From Trileptium ribeirensis (lineage: Eukaryota > Nematoda > Enoplea > Enoplida > Thoracostomopsidae), in assembly GCA_030248225.1 (NCBI GenBank), contig JASANE010007193.1, positions 1-64,000 on the forward strand: 64,000 nucleotides of DNA, read 5' to 3'. A program made the translations under genes and the position numbers. This document shows, piece after piece, positions 11,961 through 22,000 of the stretch. The notes beneath the pieces are model-generated. The model did no database searches. It worked only from the letters and a program-made list of their open reading frames with translations, and was not told the DNA's origin. Numbering within the stretch: the first letter of the stretch is position 1; the number at the start of each line of letters is the position of its first letter.

Positions 11961-12320
11961 TCCAATGTTTGAAGAACATTTGCACCCCTTTGGGTAATTT
12001 ATTTTCTACCAAATTTCAAGGATTTTCATTTATTTTCATTTTAATACTTGGACATTCAATAGGTTATCCCTTTACTGTACTCTGTTTCATTAACTTATAT
12101 CACTAAAATTTTATAAATATGTAGAGAATATTTTTTTCGCAATTAATTTCATAGCTAGAGACGTTTCTATTGGAAAGTAAGTAGCATTTCTGTAAATTTC
12201 AGACAGATTAATGCAATCCAAAAGGTTACTAAAAGTAATTAAAATTAGTTTAATTTTATTTCTCATATTACTTTCTGACATAGCTAGTGTTTTCTAAGTT
12301 ATTGAAGTTTAATTTGATTG
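11961..12320. other. AT-rich spacer, nothing recognised
   Basis: About 360 bases, very AT-rich, no coding frame or repeat signature. Confidence 0.5.
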
Positions 12321-12916
12321 AAACTTTCTTCTTCCGGGCGCTATTCCCGCTTCGATGCAGGGCCGGCCATTTGGGTCTTCTTCTTCCAGTTTGAGCGGTT
12401 CTGGGCGTCGTTCGGGTGGGCGTTGGCTATCTTCATGTCAGCGTGAAGCGTGTCGGACCGGCTTTGTTTCGGGCGGCCCTTCGGCCTTTGCCGGTAACCT
12501 CGAGATGGAGACCGGTCTTGGCGAGCGAGTTGTCGGCGCGCAGGACATGTCCTACCAGCCGAGTCGCTTCTCGCGCATCTTGTCGGCGATTGGTGCAACA
12601 CCGTAGCGGTCGCGGATGTCGTCGTTGCGGACGTGATCGAAGCGAGTGACGCCGCTGGTCCATCGCAGCATCTTGGTTTCCATGACGGCGAGGCGGCGTT
12701 CTGTGTTTCTGGTTGCGGGCCAGCAATCGGAGCCGTAGAGGGCGAATGGCGGAACGGTAAATTTTGGACTTGAGTTTGTCCTTTATCTTCTTGTCACAGA
12801 GGACGCCGGTAGTCGACCGCCACTTCATCCAGGCAGCGTTGATTCGTGAGTTGACTTAGTGTCGCAGGTCGCCATCGGCCGAGAGCGTGGAGCCGGGGTA
12901 CTTGAAACGTTATTGG
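12321..12916 (-). pseudogene. RTE-like non-LTR retrotransposon, 3' end of the reverse transcriptase (broken)
   Basis: Minus strand. Reading through shifts gives RFKYPGSTLSADGDLRH, a TAA where a sense codon is expected, then VNSRINAAWMKWRST, GVLCDKKIKDKLKSKIY, GHVLRADNSLAKTGLHLEV, RPKGRPKQ, LHADMKIANAHPNDAQNRS and KTQMAGPASKRE followed by a stop. These strings are typical of the C-terminal end of RTE-type endonuclease/reverse transcriptase proteins. At least one stop and several frameshifts (open pieces at 12433-12828 and 12341-12601 lie in different frames) show it is dead. The copy is 5'-truncated near 12916, as expected of target-primed insertion. GC content is well above the flanks. The clade assignment is from memory of the motif strings; another RT clade is possible. 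Confidence 0.85.
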
Positions 12917-13193
12917 ATTGAAACTGAAAGTGTGATAATGGCCATTTGTTTTTGTACATCGTTATTATTATTACTATTGTATTATATAATTAACAATAGT
13001 AACATGGTTTGGTTTGCAACTTTTCACTAATTTGCATAAATCGTCTTCTCAATTTAGAACTTTCAGGTAGTTTTATTCTAGCTCTAGTTTTTGTTGAATA
13101 TACGATAATTGAGATTGTTTTACTGTTAGGCATGAAATTTTATTTGTGGTGTAGCGATAGGAGATTGTAGACGAAGGGTTGTGAAAAGTATCT

Positions 13194-13321
13194 GCTGAAA
13201 AGTTGGGCTGGGGTGGGACTCTAACCCACAACCGCCTGCGTTTGGGTGACCGCAACCAGGTGCTCTACCGATTGCGCGGTCCCTGGCTGACTTCACAGCA
13301 GCTGTAAAGCCGCTATATGCG
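13194..13321 (-). mobile_element. tRNA-derived SINE-like element, copy 1
   Basis: On the minus strand, an A-box-like CGCAATCGGTAGAGC is followed by a T-arm with a perfect 5-bp stem, GTGGG-TTAGAGT-CCCAC. The acceptor stem does not pair and the anticodon region is enlarged, so it is not a working tRNA. It shares both flanks, GCTGAAAAGTTGGGCTGGGG and CTATATGCG, with the copy at 13614, which shows that the repeat unit is larger than a tRNA. Confidence 0.7.
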
Positions 13322-13613
13322 CCATCCCCCATCTTTCAGTAAGGTCTACTCCTGACCTTTGATTATATTTTTTTTACATAATTCAAAATATTTTTACCAT
13401 TAATATTTTACGTAAGCAGGCGGCACACAATTAGGAGGGACTTGTTATGGGGCGCAGGTTTCATAATTAGGATGGGCTAGGCTTAGGTCGCAGGACTCTG
13501 GGTTCGGAAGATGGCAGTGGAATCTGGCCTTCCCGTAAGACGTCCATGTTAGCTATGTAGTCTTTCATGTGGGGCCTAGTAATAAACTTGCAGACGATGC
13601 GATGTTAGCAATC

Positions 13614-13739
13614 GCTGAAAAGTTGGGCTGGGGTGGGATTCGAACCCACTACCTCCAGCGTTTGGTTCCGTAAGTAAGCGGTCTACCGACTGATCTATCC
13701 CTGCCCGGCTTTACAGCAGTTGTAAGGCTGCTATATGCG
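13614..13739 (-). mobile_element. tRNA-derived SINE-like element, copy 2
   Basis: Same orientation and ends as copy 1, 420 bases away. On the minus strand the B box GGTTCGAATCC (13636-13646) is a perfect match to the pol III consensus, and the A box reads TAGATCAGTCGG (13686-13697). The T-arm is intact; the acceptor stem is not. It is about 126 bp with a tRNA-like head and a short unrelated extension, as in simple SINEs. Confidence 0.72.
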
Positions 13740-14689
13740 ATAATTCTCGCAGTGAGTTTTAAATACAGTCTTTGTGCTCACACATATAAGTGGTTATGCA
13801 TTTTGTTTCATTCATCACTAGATGCTGGTTTGGAGAAAGTGCGTAACTTTAACCTAGTTTTTGGCGAACATCATAATATTATAAAAATATACAATATATA
13901 AATTATATGGAAACTAACTATGCTGTCGTTAGTTGTAGTCGTACTCATAACTCAGTGCTTGGGCTTATAAGATGAGTTTTTCTATGGTTTATCAATGGAG
14001 GCTTGTTCCAGCCTCTTGAGGGTAACCGTGGTGAGATAGAATGCACGTGGGGGCTCATATGGAATTACACCACCTTTTTCGTCAATTGGAAAGGCCAGTA
14101 TATATACATACATCAATAGGGATCCTCTTACAGATTACACATAAAAGCAAATATATAGATGAAACCACACTGGCTCCGTTTCACCCTTGCGACACTGGTT
14201 TAATGCTTGGCAGTGTCCTGGGCATCTGAATCTAAAAACGTTGCGGAAATCAAAATGCGAAGCACCTTGCTTTTTATCCGTCAGACATTATAGCGGCACC
14301 AACATGAACAGTACGTTAATGAGGAGTCTCTTTTGTGGAAGGCTTCATGCCAGTATGGAGCCGTCTTCATTGGGTGCAAAGAAGAATCATAATTACTACA
14401 AATAACGTAGTCCATTCGTAATTTCTAACACTTCAATATCTATTTTCTGGACTTAATTCCGAATAATCTTTCTTTACGTTAACCTTTCATCATATATACA
14501 AAAATGGCATTTAATCATGTTTAGTGCAACGGGTTAAATATATGATGAGGTCTGTTAACAGGCTGTGGAATTTTCTTTGGCTCAGTTGATAGAGATCTAG
14601 TTGACTCGAAGCGAGCTGATTTCCATTGGGCGCACTAGTGGCGAAAATCTTGAAAATTTGTTTTATTTTGTCTATCTCTGTCGTTCAAG
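13740..14689. other. Spacer without recognised genes
   Basis: About 950 bases. Short open frames (14041-14229, 14187-14405) have no recognisable domain. TGGCTCAGTTGATAGAG near 14578 resembles a pol III A box but has no B box partner. Confidence 0.5.
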
Positions 14690-15300
14690 CTCATCTTCAG
14701 ATGGACGTATGTCGATAAATTTTTTTGTTCGATAATAAAAATGATGCCGATGTTTACTTTAGTTGAACGCGAAGAGTTCCGGTGCTATCTTCCGGGTCAA
14801 AATGGCAAAATCAGGTTTTTAAAGGTTCTTTGCCAAATCTTTCCACACTGGTACTAGTGTTTCACAGCCCATATCTTGCGATACAAGCTTCGTATCGAAA
14901 ATGTCGACAATTAAATACATATATAATCAGGTCATCGAGATCTACAACATTTAGTGGGACCACTCCATCGCCTGCTGAGGGTCCCGAATGTGGTTCCTCG
15001 ACCCTTTGCCAGACAGTGATTTTTCAAATTTCGGCATGTTTTTGTTAGTTTTTGCCTTACAGTGAGCGCCTATATTTTAATTCGGAGTGGCGGTCGACTA
15101 TGCAGGGCATCAAGAATAGTGTATATAGGTTTTCTAAAGGGTGAATACAACGAATACAGCATGCATATTTTCCGCCTTTTCCGTGTTTTTTAATGTGTTT
15201 AGGATTAATGAATCTGGTTTTCAGAATACAGTTTGTCTTCAACAGTTTGGTTATGTATTGGGCACATAGCACCAAGAATGGTCTATATGTAGGATTTTGG
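14690..15300 (+). repeat. Dispersed repeat, copy upstream of sestrin exon 1
   Basis: It aligns by eye with 16190-16702. Shared blocks include TAGTTGAACG, GGGTCAAAATG, GTTCCTCGACCCTTTGCCAG (versus GTTCGTCGACCTTTTGCCAG) and TTTCAAATTTCGGCATGTT. Its second half (15080-15300, TTTTCAGAATACAGTTTGTC and CACCAAGAATGGTCTATATG) is a diverged relative of the 400-bp satellite at 4.6-10.5 kb. Confidence 0.7.
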
Positions 15301-15857
15301 AACCTTGCATACGATGTTTTGGTTACATAGAGACAAGCACAAATACTTAATGTTTTGTCAATTGTTTTGAATGGTTTAAGGGTCTACGAAGTTTTAGGTT
15401 TTTCACAGAGGTTTTACGATAGTATATGCATCAAGCAGTGCTACTATTGATTACACAACATAACAACTTAAAATGAGCCCACGCTCGTTCTGTCTCACTC
15501 TCGCTAGCGTGATACTAGGGTATTTCTTGCAGTGAGAAACAATCGGAGATTTGTATTTTATGGCTTTGAAGTCCAAGCTAATTCATTTCTGGTTTGTTTC
15601 ACGAGCATTATTTTTAGATGCAGTTTAAAATGTATTACATTATTCTATCCAGTTCACCACGTCTGTTATTCAGCTATTCGAGTGCTCTTGGTTATGTTTT
15701 TATGAGCCTTCGTGTATACCGAATAGTATTGTTGTATTTTGATCCTGTTTTTATGTTTGCTACTTGTAATAGCGCTATGTCTGAATCGTGTCAATCTTCA
15801 ATTAAATATGTAGGGCTCGATGTATATACGGACTAATTGTATTTACCTACGTATGTT
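15301..15857 (+). promoter_or_regulatory. Region immediately upstream of the sestrin start codon
   Basis: This holds whatever 5' untranslated sequence and proximal promoter the gene uses. No TATA box or initiator can be singled out. The frame that enters exon 1 is closed by a TAA at 15834-15836, and there is no AG acceptor dinucleotide between that stop and 15902. This argues that exon 1 begins with 5' UTR rather than being spliced from an upstream coding exon at this point. Confidence 0.3.
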
Positions 15858-16013
15858 ATGGCATTTTCTGATTCGGACAACTTATGGGCTCCCCTGTTTG
15901 AAGTTTTGCAGCATCATCCACAGTATCTCGAAGCTTTGAAGACAACCATTGCGGAATTGTTCTATGGCGACAGTTATCTGTCATATTCCGCTGTATACTA
16001 CGCTGCGCTAATG
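15858..16013 (+). CDS. Sesn: Sestrin exon 1 (codons 1-52)
   Basis: It opens at ATG in good context (G at -3, G at +4) and ends ...GCGCTAATG before the donor GTACGT, phase 0. Residues DNLWAPLFEVLQHHPQYLEA match the first conserved helix pair of the sestrin N-terminal domain. Known sestrins usually have a further 50-80 residues before this point, so this start may give a short form, or an unseen alternative first exon may exist. The exon sits between two direct copies of a dispersed repeat (14690 and 16190). Confidence 0.82.
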
Positions 16014-19000
16014 GTACGTCACAGATCATGTTGAGTTTTTATGGTCAAGGTTGCAATCAGTCATGCTTCAACTTAATTTTGCAACTCTGTTTATTGAAAC
16101 AGAGCGAACTAAGCCAGCGGAGTTTGCTTTGAGTGCTGTAGGAAAAATCACAACATATGGTTTTGTATTTCGGTGTCACTCTTAACTCGTCTTCGATAGG
16201 ATGGATTTCAACAATTTTTTGTACGATAGCAAAAGTGGTGACTATTTACCCGTTAGTTGAACGGTCAGACCTTCAACCCTTCGTGGGTCAAAATGACCAA
16301 AAATTGGACTTTTAAGGAGTTTGCTCCAAGTCTGGCTTCGCAGCTCGTATCTCGCGACACAGGCGTCACATGCAAAAATGGATTTGCAACTTTGCTGACC
16401 GTGCTTTTTATTGACCATTCCCTGGGCCGCTTTTCCCACGAATATGGTTCGTCGACCTTTTGCCAGGATTATGGGTTTTCAAAAATTTCAGCATGTTATT
16501 GCGAGTTTTTACGTTACAAGTGTCTATTAAGTTATCAAGCGCGTTGAATACGTTTTAGTATCTAGGGTCCAACTTGGATATGTTTCACATTTTCGGTTTC
16601 AAAGAGTCTACGGCTGATGACGCCAAATTCAGGAAGGCGAGTCGGTGCGTATCCATTCATTTGATTATGTACATATTGCGTGCGTCAAGAATTGTTTGTG
16701 CGTATACACTAAGCCAAAGTATCAGGAAGAGTATGGATAAATACCATTATATGTTATACGGACGGTTTACTTGTGAAGGTAAACGATGTTAAATCTGCTG
16801 GAGCAGGTTTCCTGCAAGGAACGAAGAGCTATAGCTATTCCTTAGGCCAATACTGTACTGTGTTTCAAGCGGAGATCTATGCGATAAAGATGTGTGTAGA
16901 TAATGTTGTGGATAAAAATGTTCGTAATATGAAAATTTATGTATTTACAGACAGCCGTGCTGCTATTATGGCACTCGGCGCAGATCAAGTTAGGTCAAAG
17001 CTAGTTATGACATGTAAAGCAAGTTTGGAAAAATTGACAAGACAGAATGAAGTATTGTTAGTGTGGGTACCTGGTCATAGTAATATTGAAGGTAATGAAA
17101 GGGCTGATGAGTTGGCTCGAGCGGGCGCTTCTAAGCGCCCAATTGGGGTTGAACCTATTTTGCCTATCGCCAGAACAGAAGTGACTACAATGATAAAGTC
17201 ATGGCTACATAGGAAATTCATTAAAAAATGGACACAAGAGTTAGCGTGCAAACAGACGAAGAGCATGATAAGTATTCCAGATCATAAACGTGCCAGTTTT
17301 CTTATAAGTCTCTCGAAGGACAAACTACGGCAGTGCGTTCAAATAATTACTGGACACAGTTGGTTAAATTACCATCTACATAAGATAAAAATAAAAGAAG
17401 AAAAGAAATGTGATCACTGTGATAATGATGAAACATCAGAACATGTTCTGTACAATTGTGAACGCTTTGCAGATAACAGGCGAATAATACTAGGAGATAA
17501 GGCACTGAAGCAAGGTAGCTTGAGAGACTGTGATATCAGGAAACTTTGTAAATTTATTATAAGTACAGGGAGGCTAAGGCGGCCTACATAGGAACGCATC
17601 ATCCGTCGACCTCTCAGGTATCTCAAGCCAAGGTAATGGTTTTCTCTTTGCTATTTATTACAGATATGAATGGGCTAATGCAATGGGCAAAGATTAATTT
17701 TGCCTCCGCATGTTCTCTATGGCCCAACAACTGATTATCTATCTATCTATCTATACACTAAGCCGGTCGACTTTGCGTACCTGAAATATGTATAGGATCT
17801 TCGTTACTATGTATACGATGGTTTGGATTATCTAGAGTACAGCATGAATATTTCTTGCGTTTTCACTGGGCAAAGGGTTGGCGAAATAGACTTCCAGAAT
17901 ATAGTGTGTCTTCAATTGTTTGACTATATGTTGATTTCAGGGCATTATAACGGTATGTATGAATGTTTCGCTATGTTGAATACGATGATGTCATCTAAAT
18001 TTCAACGTGCTGTGTTATACGTTTTCAACTGTTTTAAGGTGTTTAATATCAACCGTCGGCGAACACAATTTACCGAAATATTGTATTCTGTCGCCAGTTA
18101 TACGACGGTGGCGTTCTTTTAATTCTGTCAGACCAGCACTATAAGGCTTCAGAGGTTTAGGCTGGTATATATACATCAAACAAAAAAGCAAGTTACTGGT
18201 GATATCACATAATGGCAACTATAGCATGATACCACGCTCGCATGCTACAGGTTATATCACATAATGGCGACTATACAATGAAACCACGCTCGCATGCGAA
18301 CTACTAGTATATATTGCTAGTAACTTGCCTCATCGCCAGGGTGGTGAATTGTGAGTGTTTAGCGTATAATTTAGAGAGACTGGAACAACAATATTGAGCG
18401 TCAACTGTCAAAATGATCCGAATATCAGCCATGTTGCTTTATTCTTATAGGAGATGTACCCGCATATTGCGTATCTAGGGATTTATTATGTGCAATTACC
18501 TAGATGATGAAGTTAGACCAAAAACAGTCATATATATATAGATAAATTCATTGCGGAATATTTCAGTTTTCGTGTTTTTGGTCACATGGACCCACTGAAT
18601 ACTCAATTTTAACAAAACCCTACAGCTCAAATAATGACAAGAAAATCACAATCTGTGAATCAAGATAGAAGGTGAATGGATGTACAAACTAAGACCAATA
18701 ACTCCCGCGATATTGTCTTCGTGTATTTTTGGGTCTCTTGGGGCCCATTTAAAAGCCATTTTAGTCCCAGATCCTGCATACTGAAAGATCCATATAGCAA
18801 AATATGATATACGGTGTTACGTATAGAGCTTTCTGCCTTACTAAATTAACCTAGTATGGCTAAGATATCTTCACTAGTTATCGAGATACAATCCATAACA
18901 TGTTTTGCAGTACCACATTTTGACCCGATGCTTGTCGCTTTGGCTCATATTGCGACCCAATGGAGTTGGAATCCGTATTTGCGTTTAACTACAGAGTACG

Positions 19001-22000
19001 CTTAGAGATTTTAAGTTTTAGAATGTGCAGTCGCGCAAGTCAATCCGCCCAACCGAAGTTTAGTTATTCGTGTTGCTGCAATACACCCAAAAACGGACAT
19101 CGTCGAAATTTACCACTCTGACCAGTGAGAACTATTCGCTACACTCGTTCCATTCACTACACTCAGATTTCAATAATGACAGCCATATTGGCTTACTGGT
19201 TACATTCCTCAGATATTAGGTAATACACTAAACCATGTATGTTCATGCACTATCTGCGGTCGTATGCATATACTTGCGTTAGGCTAGCAAGTATATATGA
19301 TTTAATACGTGACATGTGATATAATATGTATAAAACAGTCTTGAAACAGGTTTACATTATGTATTGTGTACAAAGGTCACTATCATTTTCACTTGAACAA
19401 TGCTCACACCACAGTATAGCCTCAACGTAGTCGGGGGTCTGCATGCAAACGATAGCATTTTATTAGATTCATGCAGTTATTTTCGAACAATATTGATTTA
19501 GCATCTATTTTTATATTCGATATTTGGTTATACCTTTATATTGGTTAGTTGGCTATACCTTTATACTGGTTATACCTTTAGTTTTTAGGTTTGTTAGCTA
19601 TTTTATTATGGAATACACTCATATAGGGATACATCGTATCCTATCCAAAAAGGTTCAGCATAGCTGTTTCGTTATGGTAAAACTTTGTGGACCCACATTT
19701 TTCACATTTCAAACTTGTTCCGAAAAGTGCTCCAAAATGATTCCAAATTGTCCTGATATGCCTGTTATATAATTGGTGATATTTGCGGCTGTATAATATT
19801 GTGCACCACTCTATGCACTTGAAAATGATTTAATAAGATAATTTATTCCTTCAGGCAGCAGCACGTCATGATTGTGGTTACTTATTGAACTTGTTTCATC
19901 AAGAATTTACTGGATGCAATCGTTTCCCAGAGTGGCTACAAGGACTTTCTTTTTCTCATAAGTCAATACAAAATCTACACTTGCTCAATTGCTTATTGGC
20001 TCATCGACCGTGGGAAATCAGTAAACGTCATCTTCAGGTATATATGTTTAGCAATGTCTTTGTGTAAAATTATAACGGCATCTTCACTATTGACACATAT
20101 GGTTTATATTACCGTAACATCGTATAACGTCTTCTTCGTGTAAAGTTCGAAAGTAAATTTGTATCCGGTTTCATGAAAAGTTTAAGATATATACATTAAT
20201 AAAAACCGAACAACAGTTATATAAGCTTTCATGCCGTTTAATAAACGTAATATATTGAGTATTGTATATAATACAGCTGGATAGTGCCTGTGAAAAATGA
20301 ATAGCCTTATTTGTTTATACTGAAAATTCCAGTGAACCTGCATAAGCAATGTATCCTGCATCCGTTTCATATACACTTCGTTGTATGCAGAAACATATTA
20401 AATAATTACAGGATCTAACGTCAAATGCAGAAGTATCATGCCGCTATAGCATCTCCCAGCTAATTCAAGCATTGGTGGTTATGGCACATGTTCATGCGTT
20501 GTCGTCACTGTGTTACGGCCTTGGAATCGACACTGCCGATCTTTGTGGCCATGACATTACAGCCCAACAAGAGCCGAGTAGCCAAAAGTCTACAATCGAA
20601 AGCAATAAACCATCCTCGTCCACTTGTGCGCCGCCTAGTTTGCATCAAAATAGTGCCAAAATAGCAAATAGTATTTCTTCAAGTACGAAATCTGAATTGG
20701 TGAGTGATCGCGACCAGAACCTGTTCTAACAGTGGATTTTTATTATACATATTTACAGTTAGGCCATCCTACGATTTATAAGCTCTTCGGTTGAATCCGT
20801 GGTGCCCGCTTAATGTCTTTTGGATGAATTTGGCCCCTCTCGAAGAAGTATATACTTAAATAAAAATAACAAAATTGCCAAAATCCAACGTTTTTTCTAT
20901 TTGATGTGGCTATATTGAGTGTATAAATTTTGGGAAAACAGTTAAAAATCGTGTCAGAAACACTGCCAAAACGCTTTTGATAGAGAGAAAAAGCGACTTT
21001 AAAGCAAATTTTGACAACATTTCCGAAATTTTTGGCTTCTGAATGGAATTTTCGTAAAAAAATTTTGATCAAATTTTATGTACTTTGGACCGATTATAAA
21101 CGAAAAAATTTGCCAACGGCAGGGAACCGGAGTGGGGCACTTGTTTTGAACCAGGGAGAACCGAACATTGTCAGGGCTTCCTTCACCCCCAATTTGGATA
21201 GTCCAGTAAATATCGATTGTATAACGGAATTAACCAAAAAGACCCATTTTTGGAAGTTATCACAAAATTGGCATTTTTGACATATCCAGGTGCGCCTACT
21301 TATCAAATATGCTCTTTTTCGCAACTGAGAGGCCATTAATATGTACTGAAAATTTAAGCTACTCTTGGGTGTATTTTTGTCATGCTGTGTCTTTGACGGT
21401 TGCTCAGGAAGTTCAATTTGGTACCTCGAATTAGGCGATGAATCCAGACTAACCACGCTCTCCTGCTTTCCCTCAAAGGCAAATTACTGTTGTTAAGCAA
21501 TTTTTAGCAAAGTGAAATGCTCGAAATAGCTTTATTCTGTGCTTTCACGATCATATATATGAAAAAACTGGTAGACAATATTGCCAGCAGTAGTTTGTCG
21601 CATGATACCAATCAGAAACCGTTCAGCAGTAGCATAACAAGCAATTGTGGACTAACGCGTACTTAAAGAGTTGTAAATGTGTTAGTGTTTGATTGACTAG
21701 TAGCATTATCTCTGCGTGCCTTCTAAGGTACCTAGGTTCTTAAATCGAGCGGAAGAAAAACTGTTTTGAAATCAAAAAGCTAATCGAAGATACCACAGTG
21801 TACACAAAAAAGAAAATAGTTTGTTTTTATGTTGTACAAATAGCGTCAAGAATAGTGCTACAGCTATAGTTGAGTTTGTTAGCTAATTATGACTAAGAAA
21901 TTTAAGATATTTATTACAAATTTCGCATTACAGATATCCAAAAGGCGTGAAACTGGAACTTATATTCCAGTAAAAATACTCGGAATCAGTAACCGGAACC

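Larger units (their letters stand above)
16014..19854 (+). other. Sestrin intron 1 (3.8 kb)
   Basis: Donor GTACGT, acceptor TTATTCCTTCAG. It contains a dispersed-repeat copy split by a non-LTR insertion, a short tandem duplication at 18204-18305, and otherwise unremarkable AT-rich DNA from 18.3 to 19.85 kb. Confidence 0.8.

Noticed and set aside
10887..11972. Long frames up to 166 codons in the pyrimidine-rich block
   Set aside because: Skewed strand composition removes stops; the products are F/S/P- or K/E/N-rich low-complexity text.
12355..12649. Plus-strand frames of 77-83 codons
   Set aside because: Shadows of the minus-strand reverse-transcriptase pseudogene.
13194..13739. Two functional tRNA genes
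   Set aside because: Acceptor stems do not pair, the anticodon arm is malformed and both share non-tRNA flanks, so SINE-like copies fit better.
14570..14640. tRNA-like A box TGGCTCAGTTGATAGAG
   Set aside because: No B box or T-arm follows at the right distance.
15618..15836. 72-codon frame directly upstream of sestrin exon 1, in the same frame
   Set aside because: It ends in TAA before exon 1 and shows no similarity to sestrin N-termini.
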